From: Sphingomonas bacterium
GTDB lineage: Bacteria; Pseudomonadota; Alphaproteobacteria; Sphingomonadales; Sphingomonadaceae
Reading direction: 5' to 3'
Length of the DNA stretch: 64,000 nucleotides
NCBI RefSeq assembly: GCF_903642285.1
Contig: NZ_CAHJWJ010000001.1
Span: 62,001-126,000, forward strand
The position numbers were made by a program, and so were the translations under genes. The notes below the pieces were generated by a model. It was given only the letters and a program-made list of their open reading frames with translations, was not told where the DNA came from and did no database searches. How positions within the stretch are numbered: the stretch's first letter is position 1; each line of letters begins with the position of its first letter. Below, piece after piece: positions 1-8,419 of the stretch.

Positions 1-187
1 GCTTGTCAACGTGCGGACCGTCCGTGCCGCTCCATATTAGCGACTTCCGCCGATGGCGGTGATGCCGGATCATCGATCGATAATTCGTGAACGAAAATGC
101 ATTTTTCGACGATGGCAGGTGCGGCTCGCATTCATCGGCGGCGTCATGTAGGCACGGAGCGCGTTAGGGCGATCAGCGGGGGCGATC

Positions 188-340
188 ATGAAGCTTTTAT
201 ATGCGATGGCGGCATCGGCCACTTTCACGGTCTTCGCACTCAGCTCCGCGCATGCGGGCCATCATGGCGGTGGCGTGCGCGTGTCGCATCCGGGTCATCC
301 GATCGGATCGTGGAAGGGTAATCACAGCCACTTCCGTTGA
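188..340 (+). CDS. small secreted His-rich peptide
   Basis: Fifty-residue product. ATG at 188 follows a G-rich stretch (agcgggggc) that can serve as a ribosome binding site, and the gene ends in TGA at 338-340. Residues 2-20 (KLLYAMAASATFTVFALSS) form a typical Sec signal peptide with probable cleavage after AHA at residue 23. The mature tail of about 27 residues holds six histidines, including an HH-GGG run. No domain is recognised. It lies convergently beside a CzcCBA-type metal efflux operon, so a periplasmic metal-binding or buffering role is a reasonable inference, but nothing in the sequence proves it. Could also be an unrelated secreted peptide. Confidence 0.55.
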   Translation: MKLLYAMAASATFTVFALSSAHAGHHGGGVRVSHPGHPIGSWKGNHSHFR

Positions 341-365
341 TGGGACTCGCGGTCGATCGGGGGAT

Positions 366-1808
366 CTACCGCGCGCCCGAAGCGGCCGGCGTCGCATCGA
401 TGCCGCCGCCGACCGCCTGATACAGCGCGACCGTATCCGTCAGTCGCGCCGCTTGCGCCTGGATCAGGGCGGCGGTGGCCTGCGCGTCGGCCGCGCTGGC
501 GTTCAGCAGTGTCAGCGTCCCGATCCCGCCAAGCGCCAATTGCCGCCGACCATAGATAAGACTGAGATCCGCGGCCTTGCCGGCGCGCGTCGCGGCGTCG
601 AGCACGTCCGCATCGGTCCGCAACCCGGTCAGCGCATCCGACACGTCGGCGAACGCCTGAAGCACGGCGGACCGGTATTGCGCCTTCGCGCCGTCCAATG
701 CGGCAGCGGCGGCGCGCTGCTGATGACGTAGCGTCCCGCCATGGAAGATCGGCTGCGTGATCCCCCCGATCAGCGTCCAGAACGGATTGCCGCTGGCGAA
801 CATGTCGGCGAAGTTCGGCGACGCGCCGCCGGCCTGCCCGCTGAGCACGAGATTGGGCAGGCGCGCAGCGATCGCCGCGCCCAGGTCCGCCCCGGCCCCG
901 CGCATCTGCGCATCTGCGGCGCGGATATCGGGGCGGTTGGCGACAATCGCCGCGGGCAGCGCGACGGGCAGGGTCGCGGGAAGCGACAGTTCCGCGAAGG
1001 CGGGTAGCGGCGGCAGCGTGCTTCCCGGTGCGATCCCCAGCAATGCGGCGATGACGGTGCGCTGATGCTCGCCCTGGCGGACCAGCGGTGGCAGGCTGCT
1101 TTCCGCCGTCGCGAGCGCAGCCTGTTGTGCCGCTATGTCGGCATTACCGATATCGCCCAGCGCCTGCCGCTTCAACAGCATCGCCAGCAAATCCCGGTTG
1201 CTCGCGACGGCGGCGTTCGTCGCATCGATCTGGCCGCCGAGCGCGGCAAACTGGATGACCGCGGTGACGAGATTGGCGACGACGGTCTTTCGCGCGGCGC
1301 GTAGCCGCTCGCTGGCGACCTCCGCCTGTGCGCGTGCCGAGCGGCTCCGGTTGCGCTGCAGGCCGAACAGGTCGAGCGGATAGGTGACCGACAGCTGCGC
1401 GGTGTGCAGCGTGTAGAGCGTTTCGTTTGGGTCGACGAGCGGGGTGGCCAGCGCGTTCGATACGCGGGCATGTTCGACGTTATAATTGACATCGGCCTGC
1501 GGCAGAGCGGCCCCGGCGGTCGCGCCCGCCGTCTCGCGCGCCTGGCGTAGCGTCGTTTCGGCGAGCGCCAGATCCTCGTTCTTCGCAAGCGCCAGGTCCA
1601 CGAGCGCGTCGAGCTTGGCGCTGCCGAACGCGGTCCACCAGTCGGCCTTCGGCGACGCGCCCGCGACGATGTCCTGCGCGGGCCCCGAAATCGGCGCGAT
1701 CCGTTCGGATGCGGTGGCGGGGGCCAGCGACGGCGTCGTCGTCGGATGCTGCGGGCCGACCGCGCAGCCGGCGAGCGCCAGCGGTGCGAAGGCGATGAGC
1801 CGCTTCAT
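366..1808 (-). CDS. RND efflux outer membrane lipoprotein (CzcC/NodT family)
   Basis: 480-residue outer membrane channel subunit of a tripartite efflux pump. The N-terminus MKRLIAFAPLALAGC is a lipoprotein signal with lipobox LAGC, placing the acylated Cys at about residue 15. Two outer-membrane-efflux repeats follow, with the usual long Ala/Gln-rich helices. Start chosen at ATG 1808 because it gives a perfect lipoprotein signal and overlaps the stop of the upstream transporter gene by four bases (ATGA), which implies translational coupling. Forms an operon with the inner membrane permease and adaptor upstream (order adaptor, permease, channel). NodT-type channels serve both metal and drug pumps; metal is favoured here by the permease type. 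Confidence 0.88.
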   Translation of the reverse strand: MKRLIAFAPLALAGCAVGPQHPTTTPSLAPATASERIAPISGPAQDIVAGASPKADWWTAFGSAKLDALVDLALAKNEDLALAETTLRQARETAGATAGAALPQADVNYNVEHARVSNALATPLVDPNETLYTLHTAQLSVTYPLDLFGLQRNRSRSARAQAEVASERLRAARKTVVANLVTAVIQFAALGGQIDATNAAVASNRDLLAMLLKRQALGDIGNADIAAQQAALATAESSLPPLVRQGEHQRTVIAALLGIAPGSTLPPLPAFAELSLPATLPVALPAAIVANRPDIRAADAQMRGAGADLGAAIAARLPNLVLSGQAGGASPNFADMFASGNPFWTLIGGITQPIFHGGTLRHQQRAAAAALDGAKAQYRSAVLQAFADVSDALTGLRTDADVLDAATRAGKAADLSLIYGRRQLALGGIGTLTLLNASAADAQATAALIQAQAARLTDTVALYQAVGGGIDATPAASGAR

Positions 1809-4800
1809 TCCGCGGGGGCCGGATGCGCGTGCCCGACATCGCGCCCGTGCGCACCCCGATCGTGCACGCCCACATGCCGGGAGAAGCGGTCGATGAGGAC
1901 CGGCAGCACCAGCAGGATCAGCAGCGGAGCCAGCGTCATTCCGCCGACGACGACCAACGCGAGCGGTCGCTGGACCTGGCTGCCGATCCCGCTCGATACC
2001 GCGGCGGGCAGCAGCCCGATCGCGGCGGCGAGGCAGGTCATGACGACCGGGCGCAGGCTTGTCCGCACCATATGTGCGATCGCATCCTGCCGGTCGTGTC
2101 CCTCGTCGATCCGCTGGTTGAAGCTGGTCACCATCAGGATGCCGTCCATGACCGCGATCCCGAACAAGGCGACGAACCCGATCGCCGCCGAAATGCTGAA
2201 CGCCGTTCCGGTCAGCGCCAGCGCCAGCACGCCGCCGACGACCGCCATCGGGATGACGCTGAACGCCAGCAGCGTGTCCGTCATCGACGAGAAATTGGCG
2301 TAGAGCAGGATCACGATCAGCCCGAGGCTGATCGGCACGACGACCTCCAGCCGCGACACCGCACTGGTCAGGTTCGCGAGTTCCCCCGCCCATTCGAGGT
2401 GATAGCCCGGCGGCAGCACGACGTCATGCGCGATCCCGCCCTGTGCCTCCGCGATCGCCCCGCCCAGATCGCGATCGCGGACGCTGAACTTGATCGGGAC
2501 GTAGCGTTCCTGATGCTCGCGGTAGATGAACGACGCGCCGGTGGTCAGCTTGACCGTTGCGACTTCGGCAAGCGGTACCGGGATCGTACCGGTGCCGGTG
2601 GGCGAAGGGGCCCCGATCGAAATCCGCCGGATCGCCTCGAGGCTGTCGCGCTGCGTATTCTGCAGCCTTACGATGATCGGGAAATGTCGATCGGTCTTGC
2701 GTTCGTACAGATCGCCGCTGCTTTGTCCCCCGATCGCGGCGGCGACGGTGGTGTTGATGTCGTCGGGCGTCAGGCCGTAGCGCGCGGCGGCGGCGCGATC
2801 GATGTCGATCCGGACGGTCGGTTGGCCCAGCGAGTCGGATATACCGAGGTCAGCGATCCCGCGAACCTTGGCCATCCGGTCGCGGATCTTGGCGGCCAGC
2901 GTTTCCAGCGTGGCGAGATCGGGGCCGAACACCTTCACGGAATTCGCGCCCTTCACGCCCGACGACGCTTCCTCGACATTATCCTCGATATATTGCGAGA
3001 ATTCGAAATCGACGCCGGGATAACGGGCGTGCAGCCGGCCTTGTATCTCTGCCGTCAAACTGTCCTTGGTGACGCCCGCCGGCCACTGCGACGCGGGCTT
3101 CAGCGGCGAATAGAATTCGGCGTTGAAGAACCCGGTGGCGTCGGTGCCGTCGTCGGGGCGACCATGCGTCGAAATGACGCGTTCGAACTCCGGGTAGCTC
3201 TGGATGACGTTCCGAATGCCGTTGACCGTCGGCTGCCCCGCCTCGAGCGATATCGATCCCGGCAATGTCGCGCGGATATAGAGGTTGCCCTCCTCCAGAT
3301 GCGGCAGGAATTCGACGCCGAGCGAGCGCACCGCGACGAACGCGGTCAGAAGCAATATCGCGGTCAGGCCAAGGGTCAGCAACCGGTTGGCGAGCGCGAA
3401 AGCGGCGCCGGGTTCATAGGCGCGGCGCAGCTTGCGGACGATCCAGGTCTCCACCTCGTCGAGATCGTCGGGCAGCAGCATCGCCGACAGCACGGGGGAA
3501 ATCAGGAAGGTGGCGATCAGCCCGCCGCCGATCGCATAGGCATAGGTCTTCGCCATCGGGCCGAAGATGTGTCCCTCGACGCCGGTCAGCGTGAAGAGCG
3601 GCAGGAAGCTGGCGATGATGATCGCGGCGGCGAAGAAGATGCCGCGGCTGACATCGCTCGACGCGTGCAGGATCGCGGAGAAGCGGCTGGCATGGTTGGC
3701 ATGACCGTGTCCCGCCGCGATCCGCTGTCCGCGTTCGACCATATGGCGGAAGATCGCCTCCACCATGATGACGCTGGCGTCCACCACCAGCCCGAAATCC
3801 AGCGCGCCGACCGACAGCAGGTTCGCACTTTCGCCCTGGATCGTCAGGATCAGCACCGCGAAGGCGAGCGCGAACGGGATGGTCAGCGAAACGATGACCG
3901 CGCTGCGCAGATTGCCGAGGAATATCCACTGGAGGAGAAAGATGAGGCCGATGCCGACGACGAGGTTTTCCATGACGGTATGCGTCGTCAGGTCGATCAG
4001 GTTCGACCGGTCGTAGATCGGCGTCAGCTGCACCCCCGGGGGCAGGATGCCGGTCGTGTTGATCGTCTCGATCTCCGCCTTCACCGCCTCGATCGTCGGC
4101 ATCGACTTCGCACCGCGCTGCATCAGGACGATGCCCATCACGATGTCGTTGTCCTTGCCCTCGCCGGCGATGCCGAGCCGCGGCAGATTGCCGATGCCGA
4201 TCGTCGCGACGTCCTTGACGAGCACGGGGTTGCCGGCGTTCGTCGCGACCAGCACGTTCTGGATCGCATCGGCCGACTGGATCAGACCCACCCCTCGGAC
4301 GATCGCCGCCTGCGGCCCGAAATTGATGGTCTGCGCGCCGACATTGCCGTCGCCCTTGCCGATCGCGGACAGCACCTGGCCGACGGTGACGCCGTGCGCG
4401 AGCAGCCGGTCCTCGTCGATCACGACCGAATAGTCGCGCAGTTTCCCGCCCCAGCCGGTCACGTCGACGACGCCCGGGATCCGCTTGAACCGGCGTTGCA
4501 GGACCCAGTCCTGGATCGTCTTCAGGTCCATCACCGAATAGCCCGGCGGGGCGGTCATCCGGTACCGGAAGATCTCGCCGATCGGGCTGGTAGGGGAGAT
4601 CGTCGGCTGCGCCCCGCCGGGCAGATTGCCGAGCGTGCTCAACCGCCCGAGAACGCGCTGTTCCGCCTCGCGGAAACCGACATCGTAACTGAACTGGATC
4701 TTCACGTCGGACAGCCCGAACAGCGATATCGTGCGTACCGCGGTGATGTTCGGTACGCCGGCGATGGCGACCTCGATCGGGATGGTGACGCCCCGTTCCA

Positions 4801-4978
4801 TCTCCTCCGCGGAAATGCCGTTCGATTGGGTGATGACCTCGACCATCGGCGGGACCGGATCGGGATAGGCCTCGATATTCAGGATCGCGAAGGCAACGCC
4901 GCCGGCCAGCACCATGCCGACCAGCACGACCAGCATCAGCACCCGCTGGCGCAGCGCGAATTCGACGACCTTGTTCAT
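1805..4978 (-). CDS. heavy-metal efflux RND permease (CzcA/CusA family)
   Basis: 1057-residue inner membrane proton antiporter of the HME-RND type, typical in length for CzcA. It begins MNKVVEFALRQRVLMLVVLV, the first transmembrane helix of the family, and shows the two-fold RND repeat with large periplasmic loops. The intramembrane proton/cation motif near residue 400 reads DFGLVVDASVIMVEA: the Asp-Asp-Glu triad of divalent-cation pumps is kept, but the usual DGA and VEN are replaced by DAS and VEA. The gene starts 28 bases after the adaptor gene and overlaps the channel gene. Substrate is inferred to be a divalent metal such as Zn, Co, Cd or Ni; the altered motif makes this less certain. 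Confidence 0.9.
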   Translation of the reverse strand: MNKVVEFALRQRVLMLVVLVGMVLAGGVAFAILNIEAYPDPVPPMVEVITQSNGISAEEMERGVTIPIEVAIAGVPNITAVRTISLFGLSDVKIQFSYDVGFREAEQRVLGRLSTLGNLPGGAQPTISPTSPIGEIFRYRMTAPPGYSVMDLKTIQDWVLQRRFKRIPGVVDVTGWGGKLRDYSVVIDEDRLLAHGVTVGQVLSAIGKGDGNVGAQTINFGPQAAIVRGVGLIQSADAIQNVLVATNAGNPVLVKDVATIGIGNLPRLGIAGEGKDNDIVMGIVLMQRGAKSMPTIEAVKAEIETINTTGILPPGVQLTPIYDRSNLIDLTTHTVMENLVVGIGLIFLLQWIFLGNLRSAVIVSLTIPFALAFAVLILTIQGESANLLSVGALDFGLVVDASVIMVEAIFRHMVERGQRIAAGHGHANHASRFSAILHASSDVSRGIFFAAAIIIASFLPLFTLTGVEGHIFGPMAKTYAYAIGGGLIATFLISPVLSAMLLPDDLDEVETWIVRKLRRAYEPGAAFALANRLLTLGLTAILLLTAFVAVRSLGVEFLPHLEEGNLYIRATLPGSISLEAGQPTVNGIRNVIQSYPEFERVISTHGRPDDGTDATGFFNAEFYSPLKPASQWPAGVTKDSLTAEIQGRLHARYPGVDFEFSQYIEDNVEEASSGVKGANSVKVFGPDLATLETLAAKIRDRMAKVRGIADLGISDSLGQPTVRIDIDRAAAARYGLTPDDINTTVAAAIGGQSSGDLYERKTDRHFPIIVRLQNTQRDSLEAIRRISIGAPSPTGTGTIPVPLAEVATVKLTTGASFIYREHQERYVPIKFSVRDRDLGGAIAEAQGGIAHDVVLPPGYHLEWAGELANLTSAVSRLEVVVPISLGLIVILLYANFSSMTDTLLAFSVIPMAVVGGVLALALTGTAFSISAAIGFVALFGIAVMDGILMVTSFNQRIDEGHDRQDAIAHMVRTSLRPVVMTCLAAAIGLLPAAVSSGIGSQVQRPLALVVVGGMTLAPLLILLVLPVLIDRFSRHVGVHDRGAHGRDVGHAHPAPAE

Positions 4979-5006
4979 GCGCGCCGGCCCGGCGTTCCAG
5001 GACGGC

Positions 5007-6269
5007 TCACTGGCCCGCGCCCGCTTCGTTCACGAACAGCGCCCCGGCGGTCACGATCCGGTCGCCGCGCTTCAGTCCGCCGGCGATCACGGCCATGCCG
5101 TCGCTGTCGCCCGAGACGACGACGGTCCGGGCACGCAGCAGCCGATCCGGGCCGAGCACCCAGACCCGCGCGCTGTCGCCTTCGTGGATTACCGCCGCGG
5201 CGGGCACGAGGAGAGCCGCGCCGGGCCCGGCGCGTGCGATCTGGAAGCTCGCGAACATCTGCGGCTTCAGCGCCTCGCCAGGATTGACGACCGTCGCGCG
5301 CACCGGCAGCCGGTGGGTCGCCGGGTCGAGCGCGGCGGCGACATTGTCGACGACGGCATGGAATGTCCGTCCGGGATAGGCGGGCGTCGTCACCTCCACG
5401 GCATCGCCGACATGCACCGAAGCGGCGTCACCCTCGGGCAATTGCGCGATCAGCCAGACATGCCCGAAATCGGCGATCGTCATCACCGGCTTGTCGCCGC
5501 CGGCACCGACATATTGGCCGGGTGCGACACCGCGGCTCGCGACGACGCCGGCGACCGGCGATCGATAGGTCGTCTGCGTCGACGTACCGTTGCCGTCGCC
5601 GGCCGTCTGCAAACGGGCGACCTCGGCGGGGTCCTTGCCGAACAAGGCGAGCTTGTCGCGTGCCGCGGTCAGCGCGGCGTCGGCGCTGCGTAACGTGGCC
5701 CCGGCGGTCACCACGTCGCTTTGCGCCTGGCGATAATCCTTCAGCGCACCACCCGCGGTCTGGTAGATCGCCTGTTGCCGCGCGGCATTGTCGCTCGCGA
5801 TCTTGAGTTGTGCCGCAGCGGTGGCGCGGGCCGCCGCGGTCGAGGCCAGCGTACCCCGCGCCTCGACGAAATCCGGCGAGGCGATCTTCAGCAGGGGCTG
5901 GCCGCGTACGACATGCTGCCCCGCCTGTACGAACACCTCGGTGACCTGCCCCGAATACGGGAGCAGCACGGGCGTGCTGTGATCCTCGTCGACCGAGATC
6001 GTCCCGGTCGCATCGACATGGCTGTCCGCGACGCCGTTGCCGACGACGGCGATCTTCATCTGCGCCAGCTGCTCGGGCGTTGCCCGGAAGGTGCCGGCGG
6101 GAAGCGGCGGGGCCGGGGTGTCGACCGGTGTCGCGATCCGACGCCACACCATCGTCACCACGAAGACCGCAACGACGACCGCCGCGGCGATCAGCAACCA
6201 TCGTCCTTGCCCTGCGGTGCCGAGGCGACGCGCCGTCGGCAATGGCGGCTCATGATCGAAATCTATCAT
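5007..6269 (-). CDS. RND efflux periplasmic adaptor subunit (CzcB-like)
   Basis: Membrane fusion protein of about 420 residues linking permease and outer membrane channel. An N-terminal anchor helix (WLLIAAAVVVAVFVVTMVW) is followed by a barrel-sandwich half (PYSGQVTEVFVQAGQHVVRG), an Ala/Gln/Thr-rich coiled-coil hairpin, the second lipoyl half (SPVAGVVASRGVAPGQYV) and beta-barrel domains. ATG 6269 is preferred, with AAGG nine bases upstream; a TTG at 6278 would add three residues. First gene of the czc-like operon. It lacks the long His-rich N-terminal region some CzcB proteins carry. The divergent two-component regulator begins 108 bases away and probably controls this operon. Confidence 0.88.
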   Translation of the reverse strand: MIDFDHEPPLPTARRLGTAGQGRWLLIAAAVVVAVFVVTMVWRRIATPVDTPAPPLPAGTFRATPEQLAQMKIAVVGNGVADSHVDATGTISVDEDHSTPVLLPYSGQVTEVFVQAGQHVVRGQPLLKIASPDFVEARGTLASTAAARATAAAQLKIASDNAARQQAIYQTAGGALKDYRQAQSDVVTAGATLRSADAALTAARDKLALFGKDPAEVARLQTAGDGNGTSTQTTYRSPVAGVVASRGVAPGQYVGAGGDKPVMTIADFGHVWLIAQLPEGDAASVHVGDAVEVTTPAYPGRTFHAVVDNVAAALDPATHRLPVRATVVNPGEALKPQMFASFQIARAGPGAALLVPAAAVIHEGDSARVWVLGPDRLLRARTVVVSGDSDGMAVIAGGLKRGDRIVTAGALFVNEAGAGQ

Positions 6270-6339
6270 GGTGTCCAACCTTGCCTCGGTCCAGATGCGA
6301 CTTGCGAACGCCTATGGTGCAGCGCAATAGGACTGCGGG

Positions 6340-6355
6340 CTTACACCAGACTTAC
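6340..6355. promoter_or_regulatory. CTTAC-N6-CTTAC direct repeat, candidate response-regulator box
   Basis: Two CTTAC half-sites at 6340-6344 and 6351-6355, an 11-base period (about one helical turn), in the 108-base gap between the divergent efflux operon and the two-component genes. PmrA- and QseB-type OmpR-family regulators are known to bind tandem CTTAA-like half-sites with this type of spacing, and the adjacent regulator resembles that subfamily. Probable operator for autoregulation and efflux induction (inference). Confidence 0.5.
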
Positions 6356-6377
6356 GGGGGGAGGGCGCAAGGCAGAC

Positions 6378-7052
6378 ATGCGATTGCTGCTGGTCGAGGA
6401 CGACACCGCGCTCGCCGACGCGTTGCGCAATGCACTCGAACGCCGCGGGATCGCCAGCGACCATGCCGCGAACGCCAGCGACGCCGGTCAGATGCTGACC
6501 GTGGCGCGCTATGCTGCCGTCGTCCTCGATATCGGGCTGCCCGACCGAAGCGGGATCGAGGTCTTGCGTGCATTGCGCGGCCGCGACGATCCGATCCCCG
6601 TCGTCCTGCTGACCGCGCGCGGCGAGCTTGGCGACCGGATCGAGGGATTGAACGCCGGTGCCGACGATTATCTCGTCAAGCCGTTCGCCGTGGAGGAACT
6701 CGTCGCTCGGCTGAAAGCGGTGCGCCGGCGGCAGGGCGCGTTCCAGGGCAGCGTGCTTCGCTTCGCCAATGTCCGGTTCGATACGGACTCACGCGACGTA
6801 CTGGCCGACGATCGGCCGGTGGCGCTGTCCGCGCGCGAAATGGAACTGCTCGCGCTGCTGATGCGGCGTGGCGGGCAAGTCGTTGCGAAGCGACTGGTCG
6901 AGGATCAGCTCTACGGCCTGACCGGGAAACTCGGGTCGAACGCGGTCGAGGTCTACGTCCACCGCCTGCGCCGCAAGATCGAGGACGCGGGCGCGACGGT
7001 CAGGATCGAGACGATCCGGGGCGTCGGTTACATGCTGCGCGCTACGTCGTGA
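6378..7052 (+). CDS. OmpR-family response regulator (PmrA/QseB-like)
   Basis: 224 residues. The N-terminal receiver domain (MRLLLVEDD acidic pocket, phospho-acceptor Asp in VVLDIGLPD near residue 51, Lys in YLVKPF near 101) is joined to a C-terminal winged-helix DNA-binding domain ending VYVHRLRRKIED and IETIRGVGYML. It is transcribed divergently from the czc-like operon and overlaps its sensor kinase gene by four bases (GTGA), so the pair is one operon. Probably activates the adjacent efflux genes through the CTTAC repeat immediately upstream. Whether the signal is metal, antimicrobial or another compound cannot be read from the sequence. Confidence 0.9.
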   Translation: MRLLLVEDDTALADALRNALERRGIASDHAANASDAGQMLTVARYAAVVLDIGLPDRSGIEVLRALRGRDDPIPVVLLTARGELGDRIEGLNAGADDYLVKPFAVEELVARLKAVRRRQGAFQGSVLRFANVRFDTDSRDVLADDRPVALSAREMELLALLMRRGGQVVAKRLVEDQLYGLTGKLGSNAVEVYVHRLRRKIEDAGATVRIETIRGVGYMLRATS

Positions 7053-8419
7053 AGCCGGGCCTCATCAAACGGTATCTGCCGCGGTCGCTGATCCTGCGGA
7101 TCTTGCTGGTGGAATTCGTGGCGATCGCCGGGGTCGTGGTGATCGTCGCGGTGCTGCTCGTGTCGATACTCCATCAAACCACCGCGCTGTACCAGGATCG
7201 TGCATTGCTGGACCAGGCGCGGACGATCGCGCTTGGCCTGAGCGAAGGGCTTGCCGAACACCGGATCGAGGAGTCGAGCGCGATCCTGCCCGCCTATTCC
7301 AGCACCTATGACGGCCGCGCCTTCGTGGTCGTCGATGGTGCCGGACGGGCGGCGATCGCGAGCCGCTACGCCGAACGCGTGCCCTGGCGGCAGGCCCCGC
7401 GACGCCCGACCCCGCAGCCGTTCCGCGCTGGGACGTTCGTGGGTGTCAGCCTGCCGGTGTCGATCGGCGGAGAAGCCTTCTGGGTCGTGGTGTCCCAGGA
7501 CGAGGCACGGCCGGGCGCGATCCTCGACGATGTCGAACGCGCGCTCCTGCTCCGTTATGTCGCGCTGCTGGTACCGATCCTGTTGCTCCTGCCGCTCGTC
7601 AACAGCCTGTTGATCCGGCGACTGGTCGCGGCGGTCCGGACCGTATCCGCCCACGCGACGCAGATCGATGCGCGCACGCTCGACATCCGGCTGGACGACA
7701 CGGATCTGCCCGCCGAGGTGTTGCCGCTGGTCCAGGCCACCAACGCACTGATCGCGCGGCTGGAGGAAAGCTTTGCACAGCAATCGCAATTCATCGCCAA
7801 TGTCGTTCACGAACTCCGCACGCCGCTGGCGACCTTGCGCATCCGCCTCGACGGGGTGGGCGATGCCGATGTGCGGGAGGCAGCGGTGCGGCAGGTGGAT
7901 CGGCTGTCGCATGTCGTCGGCCAGCTGAGCGACCTCGCCGCACTGGAACGCGTGCCCGATGGTGCCGTCGAGCGCTTCGATCTCGCCCTGCTGGCGGTCG
8001 AGACGATCGCTGCCGTGGTCGAGCAGGAAATGGCGCGGGACCATGAGATCGGGCTGGATGCGCCCGACGAAGCGGTCTTCGTGACCGCGAACCGCGTGCT
8101 GATCGGGCTCGCGCTGTCGAATCTGGTCACCAACGCGTTTCGTCATACGCCGGCGGGAACGACGGTCGGCGTTTCGGTCGCGGTCGACGGCACCCTGACC
8201 GTCGTCGACGATGGTCCGGGGATAACCGCCAAAAGCCCCGACTTGCTCACGCGCCGTTTCTGGCGCGCCGATCACGGTCGATCGGACAGCGCGGGGCTGG
8301 GACTGGCGATCGTCGACCGTGTGGCGCGGGCGCACGGCGCGGCGTTATCGATCCGCAACCGGCCCGGGGGTGGGGCGGCGTTTTCGATCCTTCTGTCGGG
8401 TGCGGAACAGCGAGGCTGA
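7049..8419 (+). CDS. sensor histidine kinase (PmrB/QseC-like)
   Basis: 456 residues, GTG start overlapping the regulator stop. Layout: a transmembrane helix at about 15-40, a periplasmic sensor of about 120 residues, a second helix (RYVALLVPILLLLPLVNSLL), HAMP-like linker, dimerisation/phosphoacceptor domain with the H-box VVHELRTPL, and a HATPase domain with N-box LSNLVTNAFRHT, G1 DDGPGI and G2 AGLGLAIVDR. All catalytic boxes are intact. The periplasmic part has no obvious His-rich metal-binding motif. Partner of the preceding regulator; its stop abuts the stop of the next, convergent kinase gene with no spacer. Confidence 0.9.
   Translation: MKPGLIKRYLPRSLILRILLVEFVAIAGVVVIVAVLLVSILHQTTALYQDRALLDQARTIALGLSEGLAEHRIEESSAILPAYSSTYDGRAFVVVDGAGRAAIASRYAERVPWRQAPRRPTPQPFRAGTFVGVSLPVSIGGEAFWVVVSQDEARPGAILDDVERALLLRYVALLVPILLLLPLVNSLLIRRLVAAVRTVSAHATQIDARTLDIRLDDTDLPAEVLPLVQATNALIARLEESFAQQSQFIANVVHELRTPLATLRIRLDGVGDADVREAAVRQVDRLSHVVGQLSDLAALERVPDGAVERFDLALLAVETIAAVVEQEMARDHEIGLDAPDEAVFVTANRVLIGLALSNLVTNAFRHTPAGTTVGVSVAVDGTLTVVDDGPGITAKSPDLLTRRFWRADHGRSDSAGLGLAIVDRVARAHGAALSIRNRPGGGAAFSILLSGAEQRG

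Noticed and set aside
1823-5287. Very long open frame (over 1100 codons) on the plus strand
   Set aside because: It is exactly antisense to the CzcA/CzcB genes; its product is Arg/Asp/His-rich without any motif, a common artefact of high GC codon bias.
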